A stretch of DNA of 64,000 bases from Paenibacillus beijingensis (lineage in GTDB: Bacteria > Bacillota > Bacilli > Paenibacillales > Paenibacillaceae). This document shows, piece by piece, positions 43,008 to 51,973 of this stretch; the stretch's first letter is position 1, and each line of letters begins with the position of its first letter. A model generated the notes under the pieces. That model did no database searches. It had not been told where the DNA came from and saw only the letters and a list, made by a program, of their open reading frames with translations. The stretch spans positions 4,119,501 through 4,183,500 of the forward strand of contig NZ_CP011058.1 in assembly GCF_000961095.1 (NCBI RefSeq). The letters run 5' to 3'. The translations under genes were made by a program, and so were the position numbers.

Positions 43008-43843
43008 TTGCTCTGCTCGCCTCGGTGCTTGGCGTTTATTTGATGCTTCGCCGTCAGGCGCTCATGGCCGATATGCTCTCCCACGTTTCACTCGCCGGCG
43101 TGGCAGGAGGAGCCTATCTGCATATCAATCCGACCTTGACGGGATTTCTTGTGGCTATAGTCGGCGCGATTGTAGTTGAATACGTCCGCCGTTCCTATAA
43201 AACGTATAGTGAAGTGTCCATCGCGATCATTATGGTAGGCGGATTATCGAGTGCGGTCGTGTTAATGGCGCTTAATCAGAGTTTGAACAAAAACTTGTCC
43301 TCTTATTTGTTCGGTTCAGTAGTCGCCGTAAACGAGACCGAGCTGCGGCTTATAGTTCTAGTGGCACTGCTCGGGGCGCTATTCTTCTTTTTATTCCGCC
43401 GCCCGCTCTATCAGATTTCGTTCGACGAGGAGACGGCAAAGACGAGCGGGCTGCCCGTCAAACGGGTATCGCTTCTGTTCAGCGTTCTGACCGGGATGAT
43501 CGTCGCTGCAGCGATGCCTATAGTGGGCGTGCTGCTCATCTCGTCCTTGATTGTGCTCCCGGCGGCATTGGCAATTCGGATCGCACCGAGCTTTACGGCA
43601 GCGCTCTTTATTGCGATGGGCATCGGACTGTCCGGCGTATTTACGGGTTTGTCCGCTTCTTATCAGCTCAGCACTCCGCCCGGAGGAACGATCGCCCTCG
43701 TCCTGCTTGCATTTCTAGTGTCCGGCATCGGCATAAAGAAGCTGATTCAGCAAGCTGGTAAAAGCCGCAGCCGGTCATCCGAAGCGGAGCGGGCGATCAC
43801 CCCAAACTTCACGCGTTTTTCCAAAGACTCCTCGATGCATTAA
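42953..43843 (+). CDS. znuB: Zinc ABC importer permease
   Basis: A 296-residue ABC-3 family permease with about eight membrane segments (GGIVALLASVLGVYLMLRRQ first; the DMLSHVSLAGVAGGAYL motif typical of ZnuB). ATG after AAAGGAGGACGGAGG. Pairs with ZnuC and ZnuA for high-affinity zinc uptake. Confidence 0.9.
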   Translation: MEMLHYDFMQRAFCAGGIVALLASVLGVYLMLRRQALMADMLSHVSLAGVAGGAYLHINPTLTGFLVAIVGAIVVEYVRRSYKTYSEVSIAIIMVGGLSSAVVLMALNQSLNKNLSSYLFGSVVAVNETELRLIVLVALLGALFFFLFRRPLYQISFDEETAKTSGLPVKRVSLLFSVLTGMIVAAAMPIVGVLLISSLIVLPAALAIRIAPSFTAALFIAMGIGLSGVFTGLSASYQLSTPPGGTIALVLLAFLVSGIGIKKLIQQAGKSRSRSSEAERAITPNFTRFSKDSSMH

Positions 43844-43889
43844 TTAGGAGCGCTTTATCCATTATTTTTTTTCAGGAGGAACAAACGAA

Positions 43890-44879
43890 ATGAAAGCGAT
43901 GAAATGGCGGTCAGCAAAAATGATTGCAGCGGTGGCGGCATTCTCGATCCTGCTTGCCGGATGCGGCAGCGGCGCCGGCAGCTCAGGCACAAATGCGGCG
44001 GAAGCTACCGGGGCGACCGATAACGGCAAGAAACTGAAAGTGGTCGCGACTTTTTATCCGATGGTGGAATTCAGCCGCCAGGTTGGCGGCGACGATGTTG
44101 AAGTGACGGGACTTATTCCTGCCGGAGCGGAGCCGCACGATTGGGAGCCTAGCGCGAAAGACATGGTGTTGATCAAGGAAGCGGACGTATTCGTTTATAA
44201 CGGCATTGTCGAGACCTGGGCTGAAAAGGCGATGGAGAGCGCGGTCAATGACAAGCGTGTCGTTGTGGAAGCGAGTAAAGGCATTGCATTAATGGAAGGA
44301 ACTGCGGAGGAGGAAGAGGAGGAAGGACACGACCATGAGACGGCTGACGGCAAAGTGCTGGACCCTCATGTTTGGCTTGATCCTGTGCTGGCGCAGCAAG
44401 AAGTGCAGGCAATCGCAGCTGCCTTTGAGCAGGCCGATCCGGGCCATAAAGACAATTACAGGGCGAATGCCAATGCTTATAACGCGAAGCTGCAGGAGCT
44501 GGATAAGGCTTTCCAATCCGGTCTGAAAGATGCGAAGCGCACAGATTTTATTACGCAGCATGCCGCGTTCGGTTATTTGGCCAAACAGTACGGCCTGACC
44601 CAGGTTCCGATTGCCGGATTGTCTCCGGAGCAGGAGCCGTCCCCGGACAAAATGGCGGAAGTTGTACAATTCGCCAAAACGAACAACGTCAAAACCATTT
44701 TCTTTGAGACGCTGGTCGAGCCGAAAATTGCAGAAACGATCGCGACCGAAGCGGGAGCGAAGACCGATGTTCTCAATCCGCTTGAAGGCTTGACTGATGA
44801 GGATAAACAGAAGAATCTCGATTATATCGGTATCATGAATCAAAATCTCGAGGCGTTGAAAAAAGCGCTGAATGAATAA
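43890..44879 (+). CDS. znuA: Zinc-binding lipoprotein
   Basis: A 329-residue cluster A-I metal receptor. Signal segment with lipobox LLAGC (Cys25), metal His in AGAEPHDWEPSAKD and DPHVWLDPV and HAAFGYLAKQYG. A short acidic/His loop (EEEEEEGHDHE) between the first two, as in zinc-specific members. ATG after CAGGAGG. Last gene of the zinc import operon. Confidence 0.92.
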   Translation: MKAMKWRSAKMIAAVAAFSILLAGCGSGAGSSGTNAAEATGATDNGKKLKVVATFYPMVEFSRQVGGDDVEVTGLIPAGAEPHDWEPSAKDMVLIKEADVFVYNGIVETWAEKAMESAVNDKRVVVEASKGIALMEGTAEEEEEEGHDHETADGKVLDPHVWLDPVLAQQEVQAIAAAFEQADPGHKDNYRANANAYNAKLQELDKAFQSGLKDAKRTDFITQHAAFGYLAKQYGLTQVPIAGLSPEQEPSPDKMAEVVQFAKTNNVKTIFFETLVEPKIAETIATEAGAKTDVLNPLEGLTDEDKQKNLDYIGIMNQNLEALKKALNE

Positions 44880-44908
44880 TGTCGGCTGTTGAATTTCGGT
44901 TATAAACC

Positions 44909-44919
44909 GTAAAAATTAC
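44909..44919. promoter_or_regulatory. Predicted Zur box (zagA-rpmG)
   Basis: GTAAAAATTAC within CCGTAAAAATTACAC, 26 bases before the GTPase 3 start; same core as the box at 40,544. Confidence 0.65.
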
Positions 44920-44945
44920 ACTAATGAATGAGGGGATAAAAACCG

Positions 44946-46157
44946 ATGAATCAGAACAAAATTCCCGTTTCCGTCCTGAGCGGTTATCTGGGTGCGGGTA
45001 AAACGACCATTTTGAACCATGTCTTGAACAACCGGGATGGGCTCAAGGTGGCTGTCATTGTGAACGATTTGAGCGAAGTGAACATTGACGCGGACCTTAT
45101 CCGAGATGGCGCGGGACTGTCGCGCACGAACGAAAAGCTGGTCGAAATGTCGAACGGCTGCATCTGCTGCACACTGAGGGAAGATCTGCTCAAGGAAGTG
45201 GAGAAGCTGGCACTGGAAGGCCGCTTCGATTACATTCTCATTGAATCGACGGGAATCGGGGAGCCTGTTCCGGTCGCGCAGACGTTCACCTACATCGATG
45301 AGGAGCACGGCATCGACTTGTCGCAAATTTGCCGTCTCGATACGATGGTTACCGTTGTCGACGCGTATCGTTTCTGGAACGACTTTTCCTCCGGTGAAAC
45401 GCTGCTGGACCGTAACCAGGCGGCCGGAAGCGACGACATAAGAGAAGTCGTTGACCTTCTGATCGATCAGATCGAGTTTTGCGATGTGCTTATTCTGAAC
45501 AAATGCGACATGGTTGAGACCGATGAATTGGATGAGCTGGAAGGGGTGCTGCGCAAGCTGCAGCCGCGCGCGAAATTCATCCGCTCGGAGCGGGGAAAAG
45601 TAGACCCTGCGGCGATTTTGAATACCGGCTTGTTCAATTTTGATGAAGCGAGTACGTCCGCAGGCTGGATCAAGGAGCTGGAAAACCCGGTACATACGCC
45701 GGAAACGGACGAATATGGCATCTCTTCCTTCGTCTACGAGCGCGTCAAGCCTTTCCATCCCGAGCGTCTGATGAAGTGGATGGAAGATTGGCCGGTCGAT
45801 ATTGTGCGGGCCAAAGGGACGATGTGGCTGGCGACCCGCAACGATATGGGCCAGAGCTTCAGCCAGGCGGGTCCTTCGATCCAGCTTGGTCCGGCCGGAT
45901 ATTGGGTTGCGGCGCTTCCAGAAGATGAACGCAAATTTTATCTGCAGGATGAACCTGAGCTCGCCCGCGCTTGGGACGCCGTCTATGGTGACCGGATCAA
46001 CAAAGTCGTTCTGATCGGCATCGATATGAACCGGAATGAAATTGAATCCACGCTCGATCAGTGTTTGCTGACCGACGATGAAATGAGGATGGATTGGAGC
46101 CGGTTCGCGGATCCGTTCCCAAAGGCAATTGCCGAGCTAGCTGAACAGCTTCAATAA
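44946..46157 (+). CDS. zagA: G3E-family (COG0523) GTPase 3, ZagA/YciC type
   Basis: A 403-residue GTPase very close in layout to Bacillus subtilis YciC/ZagA: P-loop SGYLGAGKTTILNH, VIVNDLSEVNIDADL, metal motif NGCICCTLREDLL, FTYIDEEHGIDL and LILNKCDM. In B. subtilis it is Zur-repressed and delivers zinc to a folate enzyme under starvation. Here it has its own Zur-type box and is followed by the zinc-free L33 gene. Confidence 0.9.
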   Translation: MNQNKIPVSVLSGYLGAGKTTILNHVLNNRDGLKVAVIVNDLSEVNIDADLIRDGAGLSRTNEKLVEMSNGCICCTLREDLLKEVEKLALEGRFDYILIESTGIGEPVPVAQTFTYIDEEHGIDLSQICRLDTMVTVVDAYRFWNDFSSGETLLDRNQAAGSDDIREVVDLLIDQIEFCDVLILNKCDMVETDELDELEGVLRKLQPRAKFIRSERGKVDPAAILNTGLFNFDEASTSAGWIKELENPVHTPETDEYGISSFVYERVKPFHPERLMKWMEDWPVDIVRAKGTMWLATRNDMGQSFSQAGPSIQLGPAGYWVAALPEDERKFYLQDEPELARAWDAVYGDRINKVVLIGIDMNRNEIESTLDQCLLTDDEMRMDWSRFADPFPKAIAELAEQLQ

Positions 46158-46188
46158 GGAAGAGTAAACTTGTACGGGAGGTGAGAGT

Positions 46189-46338
46189 ATGAGGGTTATC
46201 GTAACGCTGGCTTGCACCGAAACGGGAGACCGCAACTACACGACGTCGAAGAACAAGAAAACGAATCCCGAGCGTCTGGAAAAGATGAAGTACAGCCCGC
46301 GCCTCAAACGGCGTACGCTTCACCGCGAAACGAGATAA
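46189..46338 (+). CDS. rpmG: Ribosomal protein L33, zinc-free (C-) paralogue
   Basis: A 49-residue L33 (MRVIVTLACTETGDRNYTTS, then PERLEKMKYSPRLKRRTLHR). The two CxxC zinc pairs of the usual form are gone: CTET and YSPR stand where CxxC normally occurs. C- ribosomal proteins replace the zinc-containing ones in zinc-starved Bacilli, freeing zinc. It lies 31 bases after zagA, after GGGAGGTGAG, so is very likely co-regulated by Zur. Confidence 0.9.
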   Translation: MRVIVTLACTETGDRNYTTSKNKKTNPERLEKMKYSPRLKRRTLHRETR

Positions 46339-46367
46339 AGCTTCCTATTTAGATGAAGCTTCATAAA

Positions 46368-46407
46368 TGCAAAGATGGCCGGACCTTTGAGTCCGGCCAT
46401 CTTTGCA
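46368..46407 (+). terminator. Hairpin after rpmG
   Basis: A 17-bp perfect stem (TGCAAAGATGGCCGGAC and its complement) with a 6-base loop, between converging genes. The T-run is poor, but the position fits a bidirectional terminator. Confidence 0.6.
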
Positions 46408-46440
46408 TGGTTGGGTGGCGGTGCAGTCTGCTTGATTGGG

Positions 46441-47199
46441 TCACCACATTTTCTTTAATTCGAGGGCGGCGATGCCCAAATATTCCTTGAGCGCGGTGCC
46501 ACTCGCCGAAAAAGCGCTCGATGAAGGCGAAAATTTGGCCGGATACAACGATTCGTTTACGCTGGTCCAGTAATCGACGGGATAAGGAGTCACGGTGACG
46601 CCGATACGCTCGAAATTGAGAACGGAGCGGGGCAAATGGAAGGCCGACGTCATCAGGATCGGACGGGAGTAGCCGCGTTCCTTCAACATCGCCGCCGTGT
46701 ACATAGCGTTTTGCTCCGTATTGAGGGAACGGTTTTCGGTCAGCAGGTCGCTAGCGGGAATGCCGAGCTCCAGCAGCTGCCGCGTGGCGATATCGGCTTC
46801 ATTGCCGCTGTCGGAAAATACTTGTCCTCCGGAAAATAAGATCGGCAGTCCCGTCCGCTCGTGAAGTCTGGCCGCCGCCAGCAGCCGGTTGCCTGCGGAG
46901 CCGGACAAATTGCCGCTGCCTCCGAAATCCGGCGTATCCTTCGTCGCTCCTCCTCCGAGCACGACGATAACGTCGCCTTGTACATTGGAAGGAGGCTCGT
47001 AACTTTGTTCGAGACTGCGGACAAGCTTGTCGCTGACGAATCCGGTTGACAAGATGTAGAACAGAAACGTAATCCCGAGCAGGATCGATGCGTACATGGG
47101 CTGCTTTTTCCACAGCCGGATCGCGACAACGAGCAGCAGCAGGAGGAGGAGACCCGGCGGTAGGATAAAGCTGTACACAAATTTGATGAGATAGATCAA
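46441..47199 (-). CDS. YdcF/ElyC-family membrane protein (DUF218)
   Basis: A 252-residue protein: two N-terminal membrane helices (FVYSFILPPGLLLLLLLVVA and a second) followed by a DUF218 domain (VIVVLGGGATKDTP, ILFSGGQVF, LTENRSLNTEQNA, MTSAFHLPRSVL). Relatives (SanA, ElyC, YdcF) act in envelope polymer or cell-wall precursor handling; precise function unknown. Confidence 0.82.
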   Translation of the reverse strand: MIYLIKFVYSFILPPGLLLLLLLVVAIRLWKKQPMYASILLGITFLFYILSTGFVSDKLVRSLEQSYEPPSNVQGDVIVVLGGGATKDTPDFGGSGNLSGSAGNRLLAAARLHERTGLPILFSGGQVFSDSGNEADIATRQLLELGIPASDLLTENRSLNTEQNAMYTAAMLKERGYSRPILMTSAFHLPRSVLNFERIGVTVTPYPVDYWTSVNESLYPAKFSPSSSAFSASGTALKEYLGIAALELKKMW

Positions 47200-47422
47200 A
47201 ACAGCGAAACCACCTTTTTCCAGAAGTGACGGTCATTTTTCATTGTAGCACGCCTTTGTATGGGATGGTCAATGTGAAATGAAAATGAAGAGGGACAAAT
47301 TCCGCAGCTGCGTAAATCGCATATGATACGGATAGAAGCCCGGGCGCATGCCAAGTGCTTGGGCGTTAGCGTCGGCCCGTCCGCCGGGAGCCGGGCCGGC
47401 TGAAAGGAGCGGAAAATCGGTC

Positions 47423-47530
47423 GTGAGTTCGGTAACGTTACCGTATCAGGATGTTTTGCTTATTATTCTCGCTTTATATGTGCTGCTTGTTTTCCTGCTG
47501 ATGATCGCCCTTATGATGCAAAAGAATTGA
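47423..47530 (+). CDS. Small single-pass membrane protein, unknown
   Basis: A 35-residue frame from GTG (after AAAGGAGCGG) that is almost entirely one hydrophobic helix (DVLLIILALYVLLVFLLMIA) followed by LMMQKN and a stop. The frame opens further upstream (ATG 47,348), but that part is polar and lacks a ribosome site. It resembles the many tiny membrane proteins of Bacilli; no family recognised. Real translation not certain. Confidence 0.4.
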   Translation: MSSVTLPYQDVLLIILALYVLLVFLLMIALMMQKN

Positions 47531-47534
47531 CAGC

Positions 47535-47569
47535 GGCACGTTCGTCACCGGTTGGTGATCGGCGTGCCT
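47535..47569 (+). terminator. Possible terminator before spoVAC
   Basis: GGCACG-N3-GTCACC pairs with GGTGAT-N3-CGTGCC; tail TATTGTT is weak. Confidence 0.4.
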
Positions 47570-47631
47570 ATTGTTATGCAGTTGAATCATTTCCCCTTCC
47601 GTTTGCTTCCATTAAAAATGGCATAAACAAC

Positions 47632-47659
47632 GTATTTTTTACAAATAATAACCATACTT
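47632..47659 (+). promoter_or_regulatory. Candidate forespore (sigma-F/G) promoter of the spoVA operon
   Basis: GTATT and, 16 bases on, CATACTT, resembling the forespore sigma consensus (GTATA, about 16, CATNNTA). Located 45 bases before the start of spoVAC, as expected for a forespore-expressed gene. Confidence 0.45.
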
Positions 47660-47704
47660 CAATGGCTAGCCGTTATGAAACGGAAATTTAAGGGGGATAA
47701 ACAT

Positions 47705-48199
47705 TTGTCAACGAAAAGCTCCAGACGCGGCAAGTTTAAAAAAATGACGATGTCGCCTCAAGAATACCAAAATTTCGCAAAAACACATGAACCGACCCGT
47801 TCCGTGCTGGGCAACTGCGTGAAAGCGTTCCTCGTCGGGGGCATCATCTGCGTGATCGGACAAGCGTTCCAGGAGCTGTTCGTTCATTCGTTTGGGATGA
47901 CGGAGGCTCAGGCGGGCAACCCGACAGTGGCCGTGCTGATATTCATTTCGGTTATTCTTACGAGTCTCGGCGTTTATGACAAAATCGCCCAATGGGCAGG
48001 CGCCGGCTCCGCCGTGCCGGTAACGGGCTTCGCCAATTCCATGGCGTCCGCCGCGCTGGAGCACCGCAGCGAAGGGCTTGTGCTGGGCGTCGGGGGCAAC
48101 ATGTTCAAGCTGGCCGGTTCGGTTATCGTGTTCGGAACGGTGGCTGCCTTTTTCGTCGGCATTGTCCATCTCATTCTCGGAACGGGAGGGCAATCGTAA
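47705..48199 (+). CDS. spoVAC: Stage V sporulation protein AC
   Basis: A membrane protein of about 164 residues of the SpoVAC/SpoVAE family (SPQEYQNFAKTHEPTRSVLG, LVGGIICVIGQAF, VPVTGFANSMASAALEHRSEG). Part of the inner-membrane channel for dipicolinic acid uptake and release. TTG 47,705 after AAGGGGGAT is taken; ATG 47,675 in the same frame is possible. It overlaps the spoVAD start. Confidence 0.9.
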   Translation: MSTKSSRRGKFKKMTMSPQEYQNFAKTHEPTRSVLGNCVKAFLVGGIICVIGQAFQELFVHSFGMTEAQAGNPTVAVLIFISVILTSLGVYDKIAQWAGAGSAVPVTGFANSMASAALEHRSEGLVLGVGGNMFKLAGSVIVFGTVAAFFVGIVHLILGTGGQS

Positions 48200-49218
48200 T
48201 GCTGCGCGGCAAACAGACGTGGTGGTTCGAGAATCGTCCCGTCATTATCGGAACCGGCACGGTAGTCGGTCCGGATGAAGGCGACGGTCCGCTCGCTGCG
48301 GAGTTCGATCTTGTTCATCCCGAGCTTGACATGCAGCAGAAAAGCTGGGAGAAAGCGGAACGGCTGCTGCTTGAGCAGGCGTCGGATCTGGCGATGAAAA
48401 ATGCGCGTATCCAAAACGACCAGCTGGAATTTTTCGTCGGCGGAGACCTGATGAACCAGATCATCAGCAGCACGTTTGCCGCAAGGACGATCGGGGTCCC
48501 TTATTTGGGCGTGTTCGGCGCATGTTCCACATCGATGGAATCGCTCGCGCTCGCTGCGCTCATCGTCAATTCAAATTCCGGCAAGTATGTCCTTGCCGGC
48601 ACGAGCAGCCACAATTGCACGGTGGAGAAGCAGTTCCGCTATCCGACGGAATACGGCTCGCAAAAACCTCCGACAGCCCAGTATACGGTTACGGGAGCGG
48701 GCGCGGCCATTGTCGCCGCAGAGGGAACCGGGCCGGTCGTGGAATGCGCCACCATCGGACGCATCGTCGATCTCGGTATAAAAGACCCGTTCAATATGGG
48801 AGGAGCGATGGCTCCGGCAGCGGTGGATACGATTCAGATGCATTTGACCGATACCGGGCGGTCGCCCAAGGACTATGATTTGATCGTGACGGGCGATCTG
48901 GCATCGGTCGGCCATTCGATCGCGGCCGATTTGCTTGAGCGTGGCGGAGTTCCGATGGACCAGACGCAGTTCGGCGATTGCGGGCTGATGATATACGATG
49001 TCGAAAAGCAGAAGGTGCAGGCCGGAGGCAGCGGCTGTGGCTGCTCTGCAGTCGTCACCTACGCTCATTTGCTCAAACGGCTGGCCAAAGGCGAACTAAG
49101 CCGCATACTTGTCGTTGCGACAGGGGCGCTCCTGTCACCGCTGTCGTATCAGCAGGGCGAGAGCATCCCTTGTATCGCGCATGCCGTTTCCATTGAACGA
49201 AATGAGGTGTTTGCATGA
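48199..49218 (+). CDS. spoVAD: Stage V sporulation protein AD
   Basis: A 339-residue thiolase-fold protein that binds dipicolinic acid (ENRPVIIGTGTVVGPDEGDG, FGACSTSMESLALAAL, CIAHAVSIER). ATG 48,199 overlaps the spoVAC stop by one base; the GTG-rich upstream frame is ignored. Needed for DPA loading of spores. Confidence 0.92.
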   Translation: MLRGKQTWWFENRPVIIGTGTVVGPDEGDGPLAAEFDLVHPELDMQQKSWEKAERLLLEQASDLAMKNARIQNDQLEFFVGGDLMNQIISSTFAARTIGVPYLGVFGACSTSMESLALAALIVNSNSGKYVLAGTSSHNCTVEKQFRYPTEYGSQKPPTAQYTVTGAGAAIVAAEGTGPVVECATIGRIVDLGIKDPFNMGGAMAPAAVDTIQMHLTDTGRSPKDYDLIVTGDLASVGHSIAADLLERGGVPMDQTQFGDCGLMIYDVEKQKVQAGGSGCGCSAVVTYAHLLKRLAKGELSRILVVATGALLSPLSYQQGESIPCIAHAVSIERNEVFA

Positions 49219-49565
49219 TTTTTTTGTGGGCCTTTATTATCGGCGGTGCAATCTGCGTACTTGGGCAGCTGATGTTCGACGTCGTCAAGCTGACGCCGGC
49301 TCATACGATGAGCGTCCTGGTCGTTCTCGGCGCGATCGTAGACGGTCTCGGCTGGTATGAGCCGCTTATCAAATTTGCCGGCGCGGGTGTGACGGTGCCG
49401 ATTACCAGTTTCGGCAATGCGCTTGTGCACGGCGCGTTGACCGAACTGCATGCCGTAGGATGGATTGGCGTCATCTCCGGCATTTTTAAAGTGACGAGCG
49501 CCGGTGTGTCGGCGGCGATTATTTTTTCGTTTCTGGCAGCGCTCGTCGTGCGCCCGAAAGGGTGA
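49215..49565 (+). CDS. spoVAE: Stage V sporulation protein AE (SpoVAEb type)
   Basis: A 116-residue membrane protein (GGAICVLGQLMFDVVKLTPA, GAGVTVPITSFGNALVHGAL) homologous to SpoVAC and closing the spoVAC-D-E unit. ATGA overlap with spoVAD. Genes for SpoVAA and SpoVAB are not adjacent. Confidence 0.9.
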   Translation: MIFLWAFIIGGAICVLGQLMFDVVKLTPAHTMSVLVVLGAIVDGLGWYEPLIKFAGAGVTVPITSFGNALVHGALTELHAVGWIGVISGIFKVTSAGVSAAIIFSFLAALVVRPKG

Positions 49566-49625
49566 GCCGCTTCAAGCTCAAGCAACCCGATCTTAATAGC
49601 GCCGGCCAAGCGCCTGTATGACAAC

Positions 49626-49657
49626 GGAGATTCCTGCGGGATTCTCCATTTTTTTTT
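49626..49657 (+). terminator. Terminator of the spoVA operon
   Basis: GGAGATTCC / GGGATTCTCC hairpin with a long T-run. Confidence 0.8.
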
Positions 49658-49755
49658 CGAAAATCCCTTCCGGTTGTGTCCATATGGTTGATTCTAGTAA
49701 AATAGGAGTAGAATGGCCTTCGTGCTACTAATGTGATTCCGGGAGGGGAAACGCC

Positions 49756-50712
49756 ATGGAAATCTATACAGCCGACTTGCAGTTGTGCTCTGCGATACGT
49801 CATAACTTGGAATCGTGCATTCTGGGGAAACAGCAAGAAATTGAACAGCTGCTTATTGCCGTGCTGGCGGGCGGCCACATTCTCATCGAGGACGTACCCG
49901 GAACGGGCAAGACGCAGCTTGTCAAAGCGCTGGCCAAATCGATCGGCGGACAGTTCCGCCGCATTCAGTGCAATCCCGATTTGCTCCCGACCGATATTAC
50001 GGGCGTCTCGATCTATCACCCGAAGGAAGAGAAGTTCCGTTTCCGTCCGGGACCGGTCATGTCAAACCTGCTGCTTACCGACGAAATCAACCGCGCCACG
50101 ACCAAGACGCAATCGGCCTTGCTGGAAGCGATGGAAGAGGGCAGCGTTACCGTGGATGGAGCAACTTACAAGCTCCCGTCTCCGTTTATTATGATCGCGA
50201 CCCAGAATCCGATCGAGTTCGAGGGAACCTATTTGCTTCCGGAAGCGCAGCTGGACCGGTTCATGATGAAGATGTCGCTCGGTTATCCCACTGAGGCCGA
50301 TGAACGGCGGATGGTGCTGGCCCGGGGCGGAGGGCATCCTTCAGATGCGCTAGCCCAAGTGGCCGAGGTGGAAGATATTGAACGGCTTCAGCAGCAGGCG
50401 GAGCTCGTGCATGTGGATGACGCCGTCGGCGATTACCTCGTGCGGATCATTCGCGGAACGCGCGAGCATCCGAACGTTCGGCTGGGGGCGAGTCCGCGCG
50501 CTGCGGTATCTCTGATGAAGGCGGTCAAAGCGTGCGCGCTCGTTCAGCAGCGGGATTACGTTATCCCCGACGATGTGAAGCGCCTCGCGGTGCCTGTTCT
50601 CGCCCACCGGCTGCTGCTGCTGCCGGAAGCGAGAATGAACGGCATCCTTGCTGAGGATACCATAGCGGAAGTGGTGCGCCAGACGGCGGTGCCGGTCCGC
50701 CTGGAGCGCTAG
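49756..50712 (+). CDS. MoxR-family AAA ATPase
   Basis: A 318-residue MoxR ATPase: Walker A EDVPGTGKTQLVKALA, LPTDITGVSIYHPKEEKFRF, Walker B LLTDEINRATTKTQSALLEA, sensor IATQNPIEFEGTYLLPEAQ. MoxR proteins act as chaperones for the VWA/DUF58 and transglutaminase partners encoded next. ATG after GGGAGGGG. Confidence 0.92.
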   Translation: MEIYTADLQLCSAIRHNLESCILGKQQEIEQLLIAVLAGGHILIEDVPGTGKTQLVKALAKSIGGQFRRIQCNPDLLPTDITGVSIYHPKEEKFRFRPGPVMSNLLLTDEINRATTKTQSALLEAMEEGSVTVDGATYKLPSPFIMIATQNPIEFEGTYLLPEAQLDRFMMKMSLGYPTEADERRMVLARGGGHPSDALAQVAEVEDIERLQQQAELVHVDDAVGDYLVRIIRGTREHPNVRLGASPRAAVSLMKAVKACALVQQRDYVIPDDVKRLAVPVLAHRLLLLPEARMNGILAEDTIAEVVRQTAVPVRLER

Positions 50713-50713
50713 C

Positions 50714-51973
50714 ATGAAGAGGATGCGGACCAACTCATTCCGCTGGCTTTTGTTTGTCGTCATCGACGTCTTCAGCCTGCTTTACATGCTGTTTCAGGGC
50801 GGCAAGACGGCGGTGATGCTGTTCTGCATTTTAAACGGGCTGCTTCTTTATTTGGGGATCGGCTTTTGGAGTGGTCTCCGCAACGCGGCGGGCGACCGGC
50901 GCATCCATCATACGGGAGCGAAGGAACCCGGGAGCATCAATCTGTCGGCGGGCTCGCCGGTCGAAGTGAAGCTGCAGGTGCGGATTCCCGGTTATTACCC
51001 CGTTCCGTATGTCATCGTACGGGACAAGCTGGAACGCCATAACGGCGAAATCGTTTCGTTCGAAACGTCATTTGTGCCGGGTGTAAAACGAAGCGGCGAA
51101 GCGCATTATACGACACCGCCGCTATCAAGAGGCATGTACCGTTTCCTCGAAACCGAGTGTTCGACCCGGGATGTGTTCGGTTTTTTTGAGCATAAAGGCC
51201 GCTTTTTGGCGGAGGCAAAGTTCTCCGTTCGTCCCCGGACCGTGCCGCTCCGCGGATGGGAGCGGATAAACCGCGGTGCAAGAGGCCCCTATTCCTTCGC
51301 CTCCAGCTCTCTCGCTGCCAAAGAAACGACGCAAATTAACGGAATCCGGGAATATCTTCCCGGCGACCGGCTCACTCGCATCCATTGGAACGCAAGCGCC
51401 CGAACCGGCGAATGGAAATCCAAAGCGTTCGAGCGCGAATCGCTGCCGCGCACATTTGTCGTGCTGGACTGCTGGCAGCAACCAGGGAATCCGGCTTCGG
51501 CGGAAAGCTTTGAGCTTGCGGTTTCGGTCGCCGCGTCGCTGTTTCAATATGGAATGCGCGGAAATACAACGATGGGATTTTTTGCTTCGAGCGCCGTGCG
51601 TGCGGGCTTCGCTCCCCGAGGGGGGGAAGCGCAGCTGCATGCCGTGATGGAGCTGCTGACTCGGATCGACGCCGACGGACGGGAGCCGATTGCATCGGCG
51701 ATCGGACATGCGGAGACGCTGATCGATCCCGGATCCATCGTTTTTTTAATTACTTCATCGGGCACGGAGGAAGTGCAGGCCGCGATGAACCGCCTCAATA
51801 AACGGGGCATTTCGCCTTGCCTGATCCAGACCGATGTGCGGGCCGGCGGCATCCGGAGCGTCCGGAAGGGCAGGACGCGCGACCGGGGATGGCCGGTATT
51901 TGACATCAGCAGACTGCAGGAGCTGCCGTCCGTGCTGGAAGGAAAGGAGGCGGCTTACGATGCTGGCGGCTAA
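50714..51973 (+). CDS. DUF58 domain protein, MoxR partner
   Basis: A 419-residue protein with two N-terminal membrane helices and a C-terminal DUF58 domain (FASSSLAAKETTQINGIREY, LPGDRLTRIHWNASARTG, then TFVVLDCW, a vWA-like fold). It starts one base after the MoxR stop and overlaps the transglutaminase gene, the standard MoxR-DUF58-TgpA arrangement. Precise role in Bacilli unknown. Confidence 0.87.
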   Translation: MKRMRTNSFRWLLFVVIDVFSLLYMLFQGGKTAVMLFCILNGLLLYLGIGFWSGLRNAAGDRRIHHTGAKEPGSINLSAGSPVEVKLQVRIPGYYPVPYVIVRDKLERHNGEIVSFETSFVPGVKRSGEAHYTTPPLSRGMYRFLETECSTRDVFGFFEHKGRFLAEAKFSVRPRTVPLRGWERINRGARGPYSFASSSLAAKETTQINGIREYLPGDRLTRIHWNASARTGEWKSKAFERESLPRTFVVLDCWQQPGNPASAESFELAVSVAASLFQYGMRGNTTMGFFASSAVRAGFAPRGGEAQLHAVMELLTRIDADGREPIASAIGHAETLIDPGSIVFLITSSGTEEVQAAMNRLNKRGISPCLIQTDVRAGGIRSVRKGRTRDRGWPVFDISRLQELPSVLEGKEAAYDAGG

